From an uncultured bacterium (lineage in GTDB: Bacteria > Bipolaricaulota > Bipolaricaulia > UBA7950 > UBA9294), in contig CAIOGO010000017.1 in NCBI GenBank assembly GCA_903857865.1, forward strand, positions 32,302 through 96,301: 64,000 bases of DNA. Reading direction: 5' to 3'. The position numbers were made by a program, and so were the translations under genes. The notes beneath the pieces are model-generated. The model was not told the origin of the DNA and did not search any database. It saw nothing but the letters and a program-made list of their open reading frames with translations. Below, piece after piece: positions 11,744-24,467 of the stretch; the first letter of the stretch is position 1; each line of letters begins with the position of its first letter.

Positions 11744-12880
11744 TCAATCATCTAGTTCCAGATCGAGTGAACAGGGATCCCTCAGCATAAAGGCTCTGCC
11801 CTCACGAATGAGTGAACCTCGACACGACACAGTCTGCTGATTGTCATGAGCTTGGACGGCCTTGTGGTATTCTGCAGCGGGCAACTCAAGAAACACTTTC
11901 CGGGGCTGCCCGTCAATGAAGCCAAGCACGGTCACGCGCCCAATTGCCGCTCCCTCCGCACGTTCAAGCTTCACGACTGGGCCTCGCAACTCGAAATCCT
12001 CCTGTGGCGAGGTCTCACGGAAGAGCCTCGCTGCCTCCTCAATCACCGGGATCATGTCCCGTGGAAACACGATGCGCTTCGCGTCTCTACTCTGGAGCGG
12101 GCGGCTTTGCGCCCAGGAGAACCCTATCTCAACACTCCGCTCTGACTCATGGCCACCAGCAAGACCGAAAATCGCGTCACAAAGGTTTGCGCTCACCCCC
12201 TTTGGAACAGCGGCCTGGAACTCCTCAAACCGCCCTGTCGAAGCGGCCAGCTCAGCAGCTCTGCGCACAGCTGATACGGCTATCGACAGGGTAGTCGTCA
12301 CCCGACGCTCGAACGGCTCCTCAATCTCGAACAGCACACCTGTCGGCGATATCTCCAGGCCTGGAGGCACGCGGGAAATGACTGTGACTGTGTAACTTCC
12401 GAGTTCGGTTTGCCCCAGCCGGACTTGCCGCAGATATGCCATGGCTTGCTGCGGCTTGCGCGTTTGGTAGATGGCCCTTGGGGCAATGGCAGCACAGGCG
12501 CCCGCCATCATGAGATCGCGAGCGTTCGCGACAAGCTGGGCGCCGTGTTCGAGAGGCAGGGTCCCATCAGACGCATCCCCGTCTGCAACGCGAAGCCTTA
12601 GCACATCTGCCGATGCAGTCAGCAAGTCGCTCAGGATCTCGATTTGGGAGCGGTCCTCGACGATTTCCAGCGTCCTAAGAGCATCAGCCATCCGCAACGC
12701 GAAGTCCCCCAGACTGCGCTCCAGGGGGAGGGTGAGTTCGAAATCGCCCTCTCGGATCCACGTGGACCACAGAGATGAACTCGGTGGCACCTGGTGCCAG
12801 CCCTTTGCGCGAAGGTATGCAACGAACTCCAGGGGACGAATGGCAGCAAGGACATGGGCATCCCGAATCGATGCTCTCAC
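11744..12880 (-). CDS. Conserved-looking protein of unknown function, partner of the DUF4365 gene
   Basis: 378 aa, no family recognised. The N-terminal part (VPPSSSLWSTWIREGDFELTLPLERSLGDFALRMADAL) is followed by helices (LRTLEIVEDRSQIEILSDLL) and a beta-rich C-terminus with VTVLGFIDGQPRKVFLEL. It has no signal peptide or membrane segment. The GTG at 12880 lies just after AAGGAGGT and overlaps the stop codon of the DUF4365 gene by 4 bp, so the two are strongly coupled. They probably act together; a role in DNA defence is inferred only from position inside the hsd operon. Confidence 0.75.
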   Translation of the reverse strand: MRASIRDAHVLAAIRPLEFVAYLRAKGWHQVPPSSSLWSTWIREGDFELTLPLERSLGDFALRMADALRTLEIVEDRSQIEILSDLLTASADVLRLRVADGDASDGTLPLEHGAQLVANARDLMMAGACAAIAPRAIYQTRKPQQAMAYLRQVRLGQTELGSYTVTVISRVPPGLEISPTGVLFEIEEPFERRVTTTLSIAVSAVRRAAELAASTGRFEEFQAAVPKGVSANLCDAIFGLAGGHESERSVEIGFSWAQSRPLQSRDAKRIVFPRDMIPVIEEAARLFRETSPQEDFELRGPVVKLERAEGAAIGRVTVLGFIDGQPRKVFLELPAAEYHKAVQAHDNQQTVSCRGSLIREGRAFMLRDPCSLDLELDD

Positions 12881-13374
12881 GGCTGACCTCCTTCTGCTAT
12901 TCGCCGCATCATCTCCTGAAGAGCCCCTGGCGTAAAGAGCTGCGCCCGGGGGACGCTCACGGTGACACTCGCCAGGTTCCCTCTCGAATTCAGGCCGCGG
13001 AGGGAGGTCCAGTAAGCGCAGTGGCGCATCACAAGTTCCTCTTCCGATTGGGTAAGCCAATCGGGAACTTTCTCTGGCACGACCAGAACCACAAGTATCC
13101 GTGGCACCAGGAAGTTCCCAGCCCGGAGTTCCTCGTAGTTCTTGACCTTTAGGGGATATCTGAGCTCGTGCTCGTCCATGACTTCGCGCGACGTGCACTT
13201 CAGCTGCAATTCCAGCCTCGGCGATCTCGTCGTGCCGCCGCCCCCGGCAGCCGCTATGCCCCAGTCTACGCTGTCGCTGTCAACCTCTGGCTTGTAGCAT
13301 GTGTACCCAGCAGCTGCAGCGACGGCGCGCACGTACGCATTGCTGAACTGCTCTTTCATTTGCGCTACATCCAT
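12877..13374 (-). CDS. DUF4365-domain protein, possible PD-(D/E)XK-like nuclease
   Basis: 165 aa. It begins MDVAQMKEQFSNAYVRAVAAAAGY, then VDSDSVDWGIAAAG and RLELQLKCTS. The D...E-x-Q-x-K arrangement resembles the QxK/ExK active site of Mrr-like nucleases; this is my reading, not proof. The ATG at 13374 lies inside the 3' end of hsdS (10-bp overlap) after GGAGGCGGCG, preferred over the upstream frame to 13398. It is encoded between hsdS and the 378-aa gene, all overlapping. Confidence 0.75.
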   Translation of the reverse strand: MDVAQMKEQFSNAYVRAVAAAAGYTCYKPEVDSDSVDWGIAAAGGGGTTRSPRLELQLKCTSREVMDEHELRYPLKVKNYEELRAGNFLVPRILVVLVVPEKVPDWLTQSEEELVMRHCAYWTSLRGLNSRGNLASVTVSVPRAQLFTPGALQEMMRRIAEGGQP

Positions 13375-14648
13375 TGCGCCGCCTCCACTGGCACACACGC
13401 CAGCGTTTTCGTATCGAACGCGCCGGACAGCAGTCTCGGCAGGAGCGCGTCGCGCAAAGCGGCGAGTACGCGGACTTCACACTTGCCGGAGAGGATGCGA
13501 TCGTACAATGGCTCGCACAAACCGTTGAAAGCGGCGAGGGCCGATGCCGCTGGGACCACAACCGAGAAATTGTCTATGTCGTTCTTCCCGAGGTGAATGA
13601 CGGTCGTCGCGGTCTCAGTGGCTTCAACTTGGGCGAGCAGCGCAACAATGCTGTTGCGGACAAAGGCCGCTGAGCAGTTGCCCGTAGGAATGAACACGCA
13701 TACTCGCTGGTTGAGCCAAGCCTCGACGCCACCCCATAGGTAGGCACGGAACTCACCATCCATACCCACGACGATGTCACCCGGCCGCACCTTGTAGCCC
13801 TTTGGATGCACCTCCGACGTCCAGACACCGGGGCTCTCGTTCGGAAGGTCGCGAATGCGAATGAGCGGTGACCCGACCTGTTCGGTGTTGAACTCGCGCG
13901 ATGCGTAAGGTGCGCCGTAGGCGACATCTGCGATGGCATAAACAGAACGCACCGGCCACCCCTTCGGGATCTTCCCTAACTCCGAATCCTCGAACGAATC
14001 GGGGAAGAGATCGGCGATGTGGGGCGGGAGGCCAGTGTCGCGGCCTTCGGCCTTGGCGCGGACGGGATCGAAGTCGACGAACCACGACTTGAAGAGCGCT
14101 CGCGCCATGGCCTCCAGCATCTCGCTCACTCGCCGGTTCAGCTCGATCTTGTCGTCTAGCGTGCCGAGGATGTGGGCGATGGCGCGCTGTTCCGCGAGGG
14201 GACGAATCGGGATCGGCAACGCCTCAAGAAGCGGGATGCGCAGGTTGCTCACCGTCGACCCGGTACCCTCGTTCACGCCGATCTCGTGCTGAACGGCCTC
14301 AGATTGTAGGGCGTAGAGGAGGTACCGCGGCTCGGCGCGGCTTCGGTCAGGGCGCAGAAGCACCATTCTCTGGCCGAGGCAACACCGAAGACCGGACGGG
14401 ATCATACACACTTGGCCCATGGGCGCTTCGCGAGTGATGACAAGGTCTCCTTCCGTAGGCGTGGCGCGCCTTGTGCGCTCTGCAAAGTAGGTCTCATCTG
14501 TGTAGCTGGGTTCTGAGAGATCGAGCCTGCCGTTGCGAATGTTCTGGCTGCGGAGAACGACTGCGCCGCCAGCTGTCCAAACGGGCGTCGAATGAGGGCA
14601 GTCGACGATCGCTTCGCAGAGTTCTGCCAGTCGAGCGTCACCCGCCAT
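13365..14648 (-). CDS. hsdS: Type I restriction enzyme, specificity subunit
   Basis: 427-aa DNA-recognition subunit with two target-recognition domains (about 5-150 and 225-385), each followed by a conserved helix: IRPLAEQRAIAHILGTLDDKIELN after the first and LRDALLPRLLSGAFD after the second. The FKSWFVDFDPVRAKAEG spacer between them is typical of the EcoR124-like family. The ATG at 14648 lies in the duplicated hsdM 3' end and follows AAGGAG. Confidence 0.93.
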   Translation of the reverse strand: MAGDARLAELCEAIVDCPHSTPVWTAGGAVVLRSQNIRNGRLDLSEPSYTDETYFAERTRRATPTEGDLVITREAPMGQVCMIPSGLRCCLGQRMVLLRPDRSRAEPRYLLYALQSEAVQHEIGVNEGTGSTVSNLRIPLLEALPIPIRPLAEQRAIAHILGTLDDKIELNRRVSEMLEAMARALFKSWFVDFDPVRAKAEGRDTGLPPHIADLFPDSFEDSELGKIPKGWPVRSVYAIADVAYGAPYASREFNTEQVGSPLIRIRDLPNESPGVWTSEVHPKGYKVRPGDIVVGMDGEFRAYLWGGVEAWLNQRVCVFIPTGNCSAAFVRNSIVALLAQVEATETATTVIHLGKNDIDNFSVVVPAASALAAFNGLCEPLYDRILSGKCEVRVLAALRDALLPRLLSGAFDTKTLACVPVEAAQWM

Positions 14649-14781
14649 ACCCAAGCTCCTTCCTGCCTTCACCAAAGTCCCGGCAGGCGGACAGGTTGGC
14701 TGCCACCTGTCTGCCGTAGCCTCGGCACAGGCAGGCGGCTTCGGCCTGCCGCTCGCGCAGCGTCGCGGTGAGTCGCTTCAT
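14638..14781 (-). pseudogene. Duplicated hsdM 3' end as a 47-codon coupled mini-ORF
   Basis: Minus-strand frame [16 protein letters not shown] ... ELGYGG-stop repeats the last 33 residues of HsdM. Of 45 bases at 14737-14781, 42 match 15961-16005, and 14641-14659 matches 15907-15925 exactly. The middle (14660-14736) is an insert rich in GGCAG/CTGCC inverted repeats that keeps the frame. Its ATG overlaps the DUF1016 stop (ATGA) and its stop overlaps the hsdS start, so it may serve as a translation-coupling leader. Confidence 0.8.
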
Positions 14782-15903
14782 CGTTCATTCTCCTCGCGAC
14801 TGAGCTCCGCCTCGATCTCCTCAATCGTTGGTAGGCTGGCCTGGAGCTCCTCTGGCAGGGCATGGGTGAGCCGCGTATCCCATTCAGCTACGCTGATGGG
14901 TCTGGTGCTGCCACCGAGGGCATACTCGACCAGCACGCGGTTCTTCTCGTGCACGAGCAGCAGACCCAGGGTTGGCTTGTCGTTGGGGTGGCAGAGCAGC
15001 CGGTCTACCGCCGTCATGTACATACCCAGTTGTGCGCCATCGCCGGGCTGGAACTTGCGGGCCTTGAGCTCGATCACTACATACCGGCGCAGTTTAAGGT
15101 GGTAGAAGAGCAGGTCGAGATAGAAGTCGTCGTCGCCAATTTCCAGATGCACCTGCCGGCCGACGAAGGCGAAGCCCTGACCGAGTTCTAGGAGGAACTT
15201 CTGCATGTGCGCGACCAGGCCCTGCTCCAGTTCAGCCTCGCGACGCGGTGCGTCGGTACCCAGGAAGTCGAAGAGGTAGGGGTCCTTGAAGACCTGCACT
15301 GCCATATCGGAATCCGGCGGCGGCAACGTGGCTGGGAAGTTGGTCTGCGCTTTGCCCTGCCGACGGTGGGCCTGAGCCTCGATCTGGAGAACCAGGATGT
15401 TGCTGGACCAGCCGTACTCCAGAGTTTTCGCAGCATACCAGAGTCGGTCGTCGGGGCTGCGGAGCTTCTCGAGCAACGCAAGATTGTGCCGCCAACTCAA
15501 TTGTGCAACGCTCTGTTGCACAATTTCGGGATCAGGCCATGCCGCCGCAAACGCCCGCATGTACTTCAGGTTGCGCGGCGAGAACCCCTTCATCTCGGGG
15601 AAGGCCTCGCGCAGATCAGCGGCAAGGCGATCAATGACCCGGCTGCCCCAGCCCTGAACGTCCTGCTTGTCCAGAATGCTGCGCCCGATGTCCCAGTATA
15701 GAAGCACCATCACGGCATTGCTGGCGAGCACCACGCGCAGGCGTTGCTGCTGGATGCGCGCCTTGAGGTCCGCGAGCCAGGCCGCGTAGTCCGGCGGCGC
15801 GTCGCTAGTGGGCGGCGGCACGGGGAACATGACGCTGCGGTCGACGCGGCCACGCTGCTTGCGGTCCGGCACTGGATCCGATTTAGCGACCGCGCGTTCT
15901 TTC

Positions 15904-15914
<11 letters not shown>
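14778..15914 (-). CDS. DUF1016 (YhcG-type) PD-(D/E)XK nuclease-family protein
   Basis: 378 aa. The N-terminal DUF1016_N domain has [18 protein letters not shown] and [12 protein letters not shown]. The C-terminal nuclease domain has [13 protein letters not shown] and [15 protein letters not shown], the D...ExK site. The family is common beside type I RM genes, but its target is unsettled. The ATG at 15914 overlaps the hsdM stop by 11 bp. It interrupts the usual hsdM-hsdS order and is flanked by copies of the hsdM 3' end. Confidence 0.88.
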
Positions 15915-17511
<1,597 letters not shown>

Positions 17512-17555
17512 GGGATGCAGAACTCGGAGCCGCCTCCTCCAAACGGATCTACGTG

Positions 17556-17584
17556 AGTCTAACGAAGCCGATGCGTCGCAACAA
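17556..17584 (-). promoter_or_regulatory. Candidate promoter of the hsd operon
   Basis: On the minus strand TTGTTG (17584-17579), a 17-bp spacer and TAGACT (17561-17556) resemble a sigma-70 promoter. The predicted transcript would start near 17549, about 38 nt before hsdM. Confidence 0.4.
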
Positions 17585-17676
17585 CACCAGGGGGGATGGC
17601 ACGACACCGGAGCGGATGGAAGCGAAGCCTTGAACCTTTGCCACAGCAGGGACGACACACCGGAGAGGAGGCCCGG

Positions 17677-18294
17677 ATGGGGATGCCGGCTTGGCGAATT
17701 CTGTGGCTCTGGGGAAGACTCGGGAGGCGGATGCACGTCGTCCATCAGCAGGTGGTTCGCGTTGAGGATGTGTTTGGGGACAAGGATCGGATCCTCGATC
17801 TGGGCGGCGGTGGCGCCGGCGTGATCGGGCAGCTGCGCGGGCAACAGGTCACTGCCGTCGATATCCGACAGGATGAACTCGACGAGTCGCCGCCGGGGCC
17901 GATCAAGGTGGTGGCAGACGCCAAAGCGCTCCCGTTTCCTGATGGGTCTTTCGATACAGTGACCGCGTTCTTCTTCCTGATGTACGTTCCGGCGGCGGAT
18001 CGCGCGGCGGTTCTCAGAGAGGCCCATCGCGTGCTCTGCCCTGGAGGGACACTCCACGTCTGGGACGCGGTCATTCCTGCTCGTGGCGAACGAACCCAAG
18101 AGCTGTTCGTGGTTCCTGTGCGGGCGGAGCTCCCTGATCAGACCATCACGACAGCCTACGGCGTTCCGTGGAAGGGTCGAGAGATGTCTGGCGATAGCAT
18201 CGCGCGGATGGCACGGGACGTCGGCTTCGCTGTAACCGCCATAGCGCAAGAAGGTGAGACGTTCCGCCTGACCCTGACACGACCGACGGGGTAG
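17677..18294 (+). CDS. Class I SAM-dependent methyltransferase
   Basis: 205 aa. It has [16 protein letters not shown] (SAM motif I), [11 protein letters not shown] (motif II), [18 protein letters not shown] (motifs III-IV) and [18 protein letters not shown]. The substrate is not evident; the shape is that of UbiE/small-molecule methyltransferases. The ATG at 17677 follows GGAGAGGAGG. It is divergent from hsdM and lies upstream of metK, which makes its cofactor, although a 225-bp gap separates them. Confidence 0.8.
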   Translation: MGMPAWRILWLWGRLGRRMHVVHQQVVRVEDVFGDKDRILDLGGGGAGVIGQLRGQQVTAVDIRQDELDESPPGPIKVVADAKALPFPDGSFDTVTAFFFLMYVPAADRAAVLREAHRVLCPGGTLHVWDAVIPARGERTQELFVVPVRAELPDQTITTAYGVPWKGREMSGDSIARMARDVGFAVTAIAQEGETFRLTLTRPTG

Positions 18295-18519
18295 AGCGTC
18301 CCGTCTCCAGCAACTTGCGGTCGGAGCCGACATAGCGACGTAGGTCGGAGTCGGCACGGGCGCGAGCACCTGTCGCCACGATGGCCTTCACCTCGAAATC
18401 CGGTCCAGCTCCAGTGCCGGCACACATCCGTTTGAACATGCCCCCCCGAAGAAAGCCGTTCGATGGAACGGCGACTGGAAAGAAAACTGGGAACTTGTAC
18501 GCTTGAGGAAAGGAGCGAC

Positions 18520-19704
18520 ATGACGATCTCGAGGAGCTACCGAACGTCGGAGTCGGTCACGGAAGGCCACCCGGACAAGGTGGCGGACAGAATCTCGGAC
18601 GCGGTCCTTGACGCGGTGCTGCGCGACGACCCATCGTCCCACGTCGCGTGCGAGACGTTCCTCACGACCGGACTCGTCGTCGTGGGCGGGGAGATCACGA
18701 CCAAGACCTACGTCGACATCCCGTCGCTCGTTCGCCGCGTCCTGTCCGACATCGGCTACGACCGGCCGGAGTTGGGGTTCCACTTTCAGGATTGCGCGGT
18801 CCTCTCAGCCATCAAGGAACAGTCGAAGGACATCGCGGATGCCGTGGGGAATCCCTCTGAGAAGCGCGAAGGCTCGAAGGATCCGCTCAACGAACTTGGA
18901 GCCGGCGACCAGGGCATCACGTTCGGCTACGCGAGGTCGGACACCGAGACCCTGATGCCTCTCACGATTCACCTCGCCCATCGCCTGGCGCAGCGCATGG
19001 CCGCCGTGCGGAAGGATAAGACCGTTCCCTTCCTTCGCCCCGACGGCAAGACGCAGGTAACCGTCGAGTACGAGGGCGATCGGCCGATTCGCGTCGACAC
19101 GGTGCTCCTCGCGGCCCAGCACGGACCTGACGTCGCGCGAGAGGAGATCGAGCGCGAGCTTCTTCGCCACGTCGTGGAACCCGTGCTCGGCCGCTGGCTC
19201 GATGAGAAGACGCTGGTGCTCATCAATACGTCCGGCCAGTTCGTCATCGGCGGCCCGGCGTCGGACTCGGGCGTGACCGGGCGGAAGATCATTGTCGACA
19301 CGTACGGCGGGTTCTCTTCGCACGGGGGCGGCGCGTTCTCTGGCAAGGATCCGACGAAGGTCGACCGCACCGGCGCCTACATGGCCCGTTACGTGGCGAA
19401 GAACCTCGTGGCTGCGGGGCTCGCACGCGAAGTCGAGGTCGAGATTGCCTACGCCATCGGCCGGGCTGCGCCGCTGGCCGTCAACGTTCAGAGCTACGGA
19501 ACCGGAACGGTGTCCGACGAGCGCCTGCGCGACGTCGTGCTCAAGACCTTCGACCTGCGCCCCAAGGCGATCATCGACGCGTTCGATCTCCTGCGGCCGA
19601 TCTACGAGCCGTTGTCCGCCTACGGCCACTTCGGCCGCACGGACCTCGCCCTGCCTTGGGAGCAAACCGACGCGGCCGATCGTCTGGCGCGCGCGATTCG
19701 CTAG
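18520..19704 (+). CDS. metK: S-adenosylmethionine synthetase
   Basis: 394-aa bacterial-type MAT that makes SAM from methionine and ATP. It has [32 protein letters not shown], the P-loop-like [15 protein letters not shown] and [11 protein letters not shown]. Length is normal. The ATG at 18520 follows AAAGGAGCG. A short hairpin (GCCGTTC/GAACGGC, 18455-18472) lies in the leader; I see no known SAM riboswitch. Confidence 0.96.
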   Translation: MTISRSYRTSESVTEGHPDKVADRISDAVLDAVLRDDPSSHVACETFLTTGLVVVGGEITTKTYVDIPSLVRRVLSDIGYDRPELGFHFQDCAVLSAIKEQSKDIADAVGNPSEKREGSKDPLNELGAGDQGITFGYARSDTETLMPLTIHLAHRLAQRMAAVRKDKTVPFLRPDGKTQVTVEYEGDRPIRVDTVLLAAQHGPDVAREEIERELLRHVVEPVLGRWLDEKTLVLINTSGQFVIGGPASDSGVTGRKIIVDTYGGFSSHGGGAFSGKDPTKVDRTGAYMARYVAKNLVAAGLAREVEVEIAYAIGRAAPLAVNVQSYGTGTVSDERLRDVVLKTFDLRPKAIIDAFDLLRPIYEPLSAYGHFGRTDLALPWEQTDAADRLARAIR

Positions 19705-20152
19705 TCCAAGCGGGCCTTGGCTGTCCAGTTTCACAGCAGTGTTTGCAGTCGGCGGCAGTTGAGATAAGGGAGGGCGGCGAACGCGCGTAGCGGGCTCTCA
19801 CGCCAAGAGCGCAAGAGACGGCAGGGTCACTGTAGCGTCGCACGCGTTCGGTTCTAACGAGAGAACGCGCTAATGCGCTCGGTTCTGCCGAGAGAGCGCA
19901 CCACCTTTGTGTGCGACGTTCATGTGTCGGCAGACGATCGTCGCGAACGTCGTCGCGGAGACGGTAACGTCGGAGGCAAGCTCCGACGCTACAGTGGAGC
20001 TGTTCACTCCGTACGGCGCCGACGGGCTGCGTCCCCGTCAGCCGACGTGGCGCAGATCTTCTTGGGCGCGATCCACCACGAAGTCCGGCAGGAGGTCTGA
20101 AGTGTCAACACCATTCCGAAATTGGACAGGCTAGGCTTAGCCTGTCCCAGGC
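19705..20152. other. 448-bp convergent intergenic region with hairpins
   Basis: This lies between the 3' ends of metK and thrS with no credible gene. Two adjacent hairpins occur around 19850-19900 (TCGGTTCT...AGAGAACGCG, then GCGCTC...GAGAGCGC). A perfect 10-bp stem occurs at 20124-20147. No homology is recognised for the rest. Confidence 0.5.
20124..20147 (-). terminator. Hairpin after thrS
   Basis: GGACAGGCTA and TAGCCTGTCC form a perfect 10-bp stem with a 4-nt loop, 6 bp beyond the thrS stop codon. The downstream T-run is weak, so it may be an imperfect or bidirectional terminator. Confidence 0.5.
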
Positions 20153-22093
20153 CTATGCCTGCCAGTTCTCCGCCGACTTCGAGCGGACGATGCTGTTCGC
20201 CGTATCGATGAACGCCTTCACCGGAACGGCGCCGGCATCCTCTCCGTTGCGGAGCCGCAGCGCGACCGCGCCCGCCTCGGCCTCGCGGTCGCCGACGACG
20301 AGCATGTACGGGATCTTGTCGAGCTGCGCGGCGCGGATCTTCGAGTTCATCCGCTCCGAGGTGTCGTCCACGACCGCCCGCAGTCCTGCGTTCCGCAGCC
20401 GCTGCGCCACGTCGGCCGCGTAGGCGTTGTGGCGGTCGGCGATGGGAATCACAACGGCCTGAACCGGAGCAAGCCAAACGGGGAAGGCTCCGCCGTAGTG
20501 CTCGATGAGGCACCCGATGAAGCGCTCGAGGCTTCCGAGAAGGGCGCGATGCACCATGTACGGGCGATGCTCGGCTCCATCCTCCCCGATGTACGTCATG
20601 TCGAAGCGCTCGGGCAGGTTGAAGTCGAACTGGATCGTCGAGCACTGCCACGCTCGGCCGAGCGTGTCGCGCACTTTGATGTCGATCTTCGGTCCGTAGA
20701 ACGCGCCGCCGCCGTCGTCCACCTTGTACGGCAGCCCGTGGGCATCGAGCGCGGCGCGCAAGGCGGCGGTGGCTTGCTCCCAGCGCTCCGGCTCGCCGAC
20801 GGCCTTGCCGGCGTGGGGCCGCGTCGCGAGGTAGATGTCGAAGTCGCGGAATCCAAAGGCCGAAAGCATGTTCACGCTGAACTCGTAGACCCCGCGAATC
20901 TCCGCGTCGACCTGGTCGGGACGGCAGATGATGTGCCCGTCGTCGATCGTGAATCCCCGCACGCGGAGGAGTCCATGCAGGACGCCCGACCGCTCGTACC
21001 GATACACGGTGCCGAGTTCGGCCATGCGGATCGGAAGCTCGCGATAGGAATGGCCGCGCGTCTTGTAGATCAGGATCTGATACGGGCAGTTCATCGGCTT
21101 CACGTAGTAGTCGGCCCCGTCGATGTCCATCGGCGAGTACATGTTCTCGCGGTAGAAATCGAGGTGGCCGCTCGTCGCCCACAGCTGGGACTTGCCGATG
21201 TGCGGCGTGGCCACGATGTCGTAGCCCTGGCGATCGTGCTCCGCGTACCAGAATTCCTCGATCGTGCGGCGCAGCCGCGCGCCCTTGGGGTGCCAGCAGA
21301 TGAGGCCGGCTCCACCCTCTTCGTGAATGCTGAACAGGTCGAGATCCTTGCCAAGCTTGCGGTGGTCGCGCTTCGCCGCCTCCTCGAGCCGCCAGAGGTA
21401 CTGCTCGAGATCCTTCGCCCTCTCCCACGCCGTGCCGTAGATCCGCTGGAGCATCGGGCGAGCCTCGTCGCCGCGCCAGTAGGCGCCGGCCACAGAGAGG
21501 AGCTTCACGGCATCGGGCCGCAGCCCGCCAGTCGAGCGAAGGTGCGGGCCGCGGCACAGGTCGACGAACTCGCCCTGCTCAAAGATGCTGACGACGTCAT
21601 CCTCGATGTCCGCGAGAAGCTCGAGCTTGTAGGTTTCCCCCCGTCCTTCGAACAGGGTTCGCGCCTCGGCCTTGGTCATCTCCCGGCGGACGATGGGCAG
21701 ATCCGCGGCGATGATTCCGCGCATTTCCTCCGCGATCTGCGCGAGATCCTCCTCGGCGAGCGGCGTCGGGAGATCAAGGTCATAGTAGAAGCCTTCCTCG
21801 ATCGCCGGACCGATGCCGAGTTGCACACCCGGGAATCTTCGCTTTACGGCCTGCGCCATGACGTGGGACGCTGTGTGACGCAGCGTTTGCAGGGCCTCCG
21901 GCCCGCCGGGGCCGATCACCGCGAGGTCCCCGTCGACCAGGGCAGCCTCTCGCAGGTCGTGCAGCTCCCCGTTGAAGCGGACGCAGACGGCCGCCTTCGC
22001 CAGTCTCGGGCCGATGCCCTCGGCCACCTCGAGAAAGGAGGCTCCTCTCTTCACTTCACGCACGGAGCCGTCGGGCAGCGTGATCCGAATCAT
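20153..22093 (-). CDS. thrS: Threonyl-tRNA synthetase
   Basis: 646 aa. The TGS domain (MIRITLPDGSVREVKRGAS) is followed by the editing domain (HTASHVMAQAVKRRFP; the second-half zinc-like HxxxH/C pattern is present), the class II core (motif 2 around RYERSGVLHGLLRVRGFTIDD) and the anticodon-binding domain (VVIPIADRHNAYA). It charges tRNA-Thr. The ATG at 22093 is chosen because GGAGG lies 7 bp upstream and the TGS domain starts there; the longer frame to 22144 is rejected. Confidence 0.96.
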   Translation of the reverse strand: MIRITLPDGSVREVKRGASFLEVAEGIGPRLAKAAVCVRFNGELHDLREAALVDGDLAVIGPGGPEALQTLRHTASHVMAQAVKRRFPGVQLGIGPAIEEGFYYDLDLPTPLAEEDLAQIAEEMRGIIAADLPIVRREMTKAEARTLFEGRGETYKLELLADIEDDVVSIFEQGEFVDLCRGPHLRSTGGLRPDAVKLLSVAGAYWRGDEARPMLQRIYGTAWERAKDLEQYLWRLEEAAKRDHRKLGKDLDLFSIHEEGGAGLICWHPKGARLRRTIEEFWYAEHDRQGYDIVATPHIGKSQLWATSGHLDFYRENMYSPMDIDGADYYVKPMNCPYQILIYKTRGHSYRELPIRMAELGTVYRYERSGVLHGLLRVRGFTIDDGHIICRPDQVDAEIRGVYEFSVNMLSAFGFRDFDIYLATRPHAGKAVGEPERWEQATAALRAALDAHGLPYKVDDGGGAFYGPKIDIKVRDTLGRAWQCSTIQFDFNLPERFDMTYIGEDGAEHRPYMVHRALLGSLERFIGCLIEHYGGAFPVWLAPVQAVVIPIADRHNAYAADVAQRLRNAGLRAVVDDTSERMNSKIRAAQLDKIPYMLVVGDREAEAGAVALRLRNGEDAGAVPVKAFIDTANSIVRSKSAENWQA

Positions 22094-22176
22094 CCTTGCC
22101 TCCTCCACAGCGCAGCCATCATCGGGACCGCAGTTCAGCGCCACGTCGTACGTAACGCGAACGCCGCGTTGGCGCT

Positions 22177-23556
<1,380 letters not shown>

Positions 23557-23563
23557 GTTCTCC

Positions 23564-24109
23564 TCACCACGCAAGCTCTTCGAGAACGATCTGATCATTC
23601 GTGTAGATGTCGATCTCCGCCGCGATCAGAAGCGAGCGGCGAGCGATATCGGCCATGGGCAGCGGCCCACATGACAGGAAGGCCTTGGCCGCCGCCAGGG
23701 CGTACGGGCCTCCGGAACCGATCGCCATCACGCGGCCGTCGGGCTCGAGGACATCCCCGGTTCCGGAGATCATGAGCAAGGCTTCCTCGCTCGTTACGAG
23801 CATGATGGCCTCAAGGTGGCGTAGAATACGGTCAGTTCGCCACTCTTTGGTCAACTCGACCGCCGCCCGCCGGAGTTTCCCATCGTACTTCTTCAGCTTT
23901 CCCTCAAACTTGTCGAGCAACGCCAGGCAGTCGGCCGTGGCGCCGGCGAAACCGACGAGGACGTGGTCATCATGCAAGCGGTAGACTTTCCGCGTGGTCT
24001 TCTTGATGATCGTCGTCTCGAACGTGGCCTGCCCGTCGCTGGCAATGACGGCTCTTCGTTCCTCCGGCGAGTGAAGCGCGAGAATGGTTGTGTTCCGGAC
24101 GCGTTCCAT
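23564..24109 (-). CDS. hslV: ATP-dependent protease subunit HslV
   Basis: 181-aa threonine peptidase of the HslUV complex. The catalytic Thr is the first T of TTILAL, after a 6-residue propeptide (MERVRN) that must be removed. SDGQATFETTIIKKTTRKV, GFAGATADCLALLDKFE and IGSGGPYALAAAKA are family signatures. It is the first gene of a two-gene hslVU operon. Confidence 0.95.
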   Translation of the reverse strand: MERVRNTTILALHSPEERRAVIASDGQATFETTIIKKTTRKVYRLHDDHVLVGFAGATADCLALLDKFEGKLKKYDGKLRRAAVELTKEWRTDRILRHLEAIMLVTSEEALLMISGTGDVLEPDGRVMAIGSGGPYALAAAKAFLSCGPLPMADIARRSLLIAAEIDIYTNDQIVLEELAW

Positions 24110-24467
24110 AGGCGCCCATTCTAGATCTCTTGCGCTCTTCCTTCAACGAAGCTAAAGACACCCTGGGATGGAGCTCCGCCCGACACAACAACAAGCGCAT
24201 TCTCCTCTCCATAGAGTGTTGTTGTAGTAGTAGTGCCGTTCGGAAGAGGGGAAAACTGCCCACGTGGCGCTGGAATCAGATCTTACGCCTTCAGGTGACT
24301 GCCGAAAGCTTGGGGACACCGCCCACCAGCCTGTAGATAACTCTACTGCGTCGCCAGACGTCCCCGTCTTCTCCCCCGCTCCTCCCCAGGATGCGTGCCT
24401 TCAGGGCCTCTGTCTATTCACAAGATCGGGCGGCGTTCTCTCTCGTCGCGCGATAGCGAGAGAACCT
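24110..24467. other. 358-bp region between hslV and dnaA
   Basis: It should hold the hslVU promoter and the end of the dnaA transcript. ACAACAACA (near 24185) and TGTTGTTGT (near 24227) form a spaced inverted repeat. A TGTAGATAA near 24331 is one base from a DnaA box. GTTCTCTC/GAGAGAAC at 24435-24465, just after dnaA, is a likely dnaA transcript end. No gene is seen. Confidence 0.45.
24435..24465 (-). terminator. Inverted repeat after dnaA
   Basis: An 8-bp perfect arm pair (GTTCTCTC, GAGAGAAC) with a 15-nt loop lies 2 bp beyond the dnaA stop. There is no clear T-tract, so termination is only likely. Confidence 0.4.

Noticed and set aside
17512..18369. N-terminal extension of HsdM
   Set aside because: It runs antisense through the methyltransferase gene; the HsdM fold starts at 17511.
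18295..18519. SAM riboswitch before metK
   Set aside because: No SAM-I, SAM-II or SAM-IV type conserved core is seen; only a simple 7-bp hairpin.
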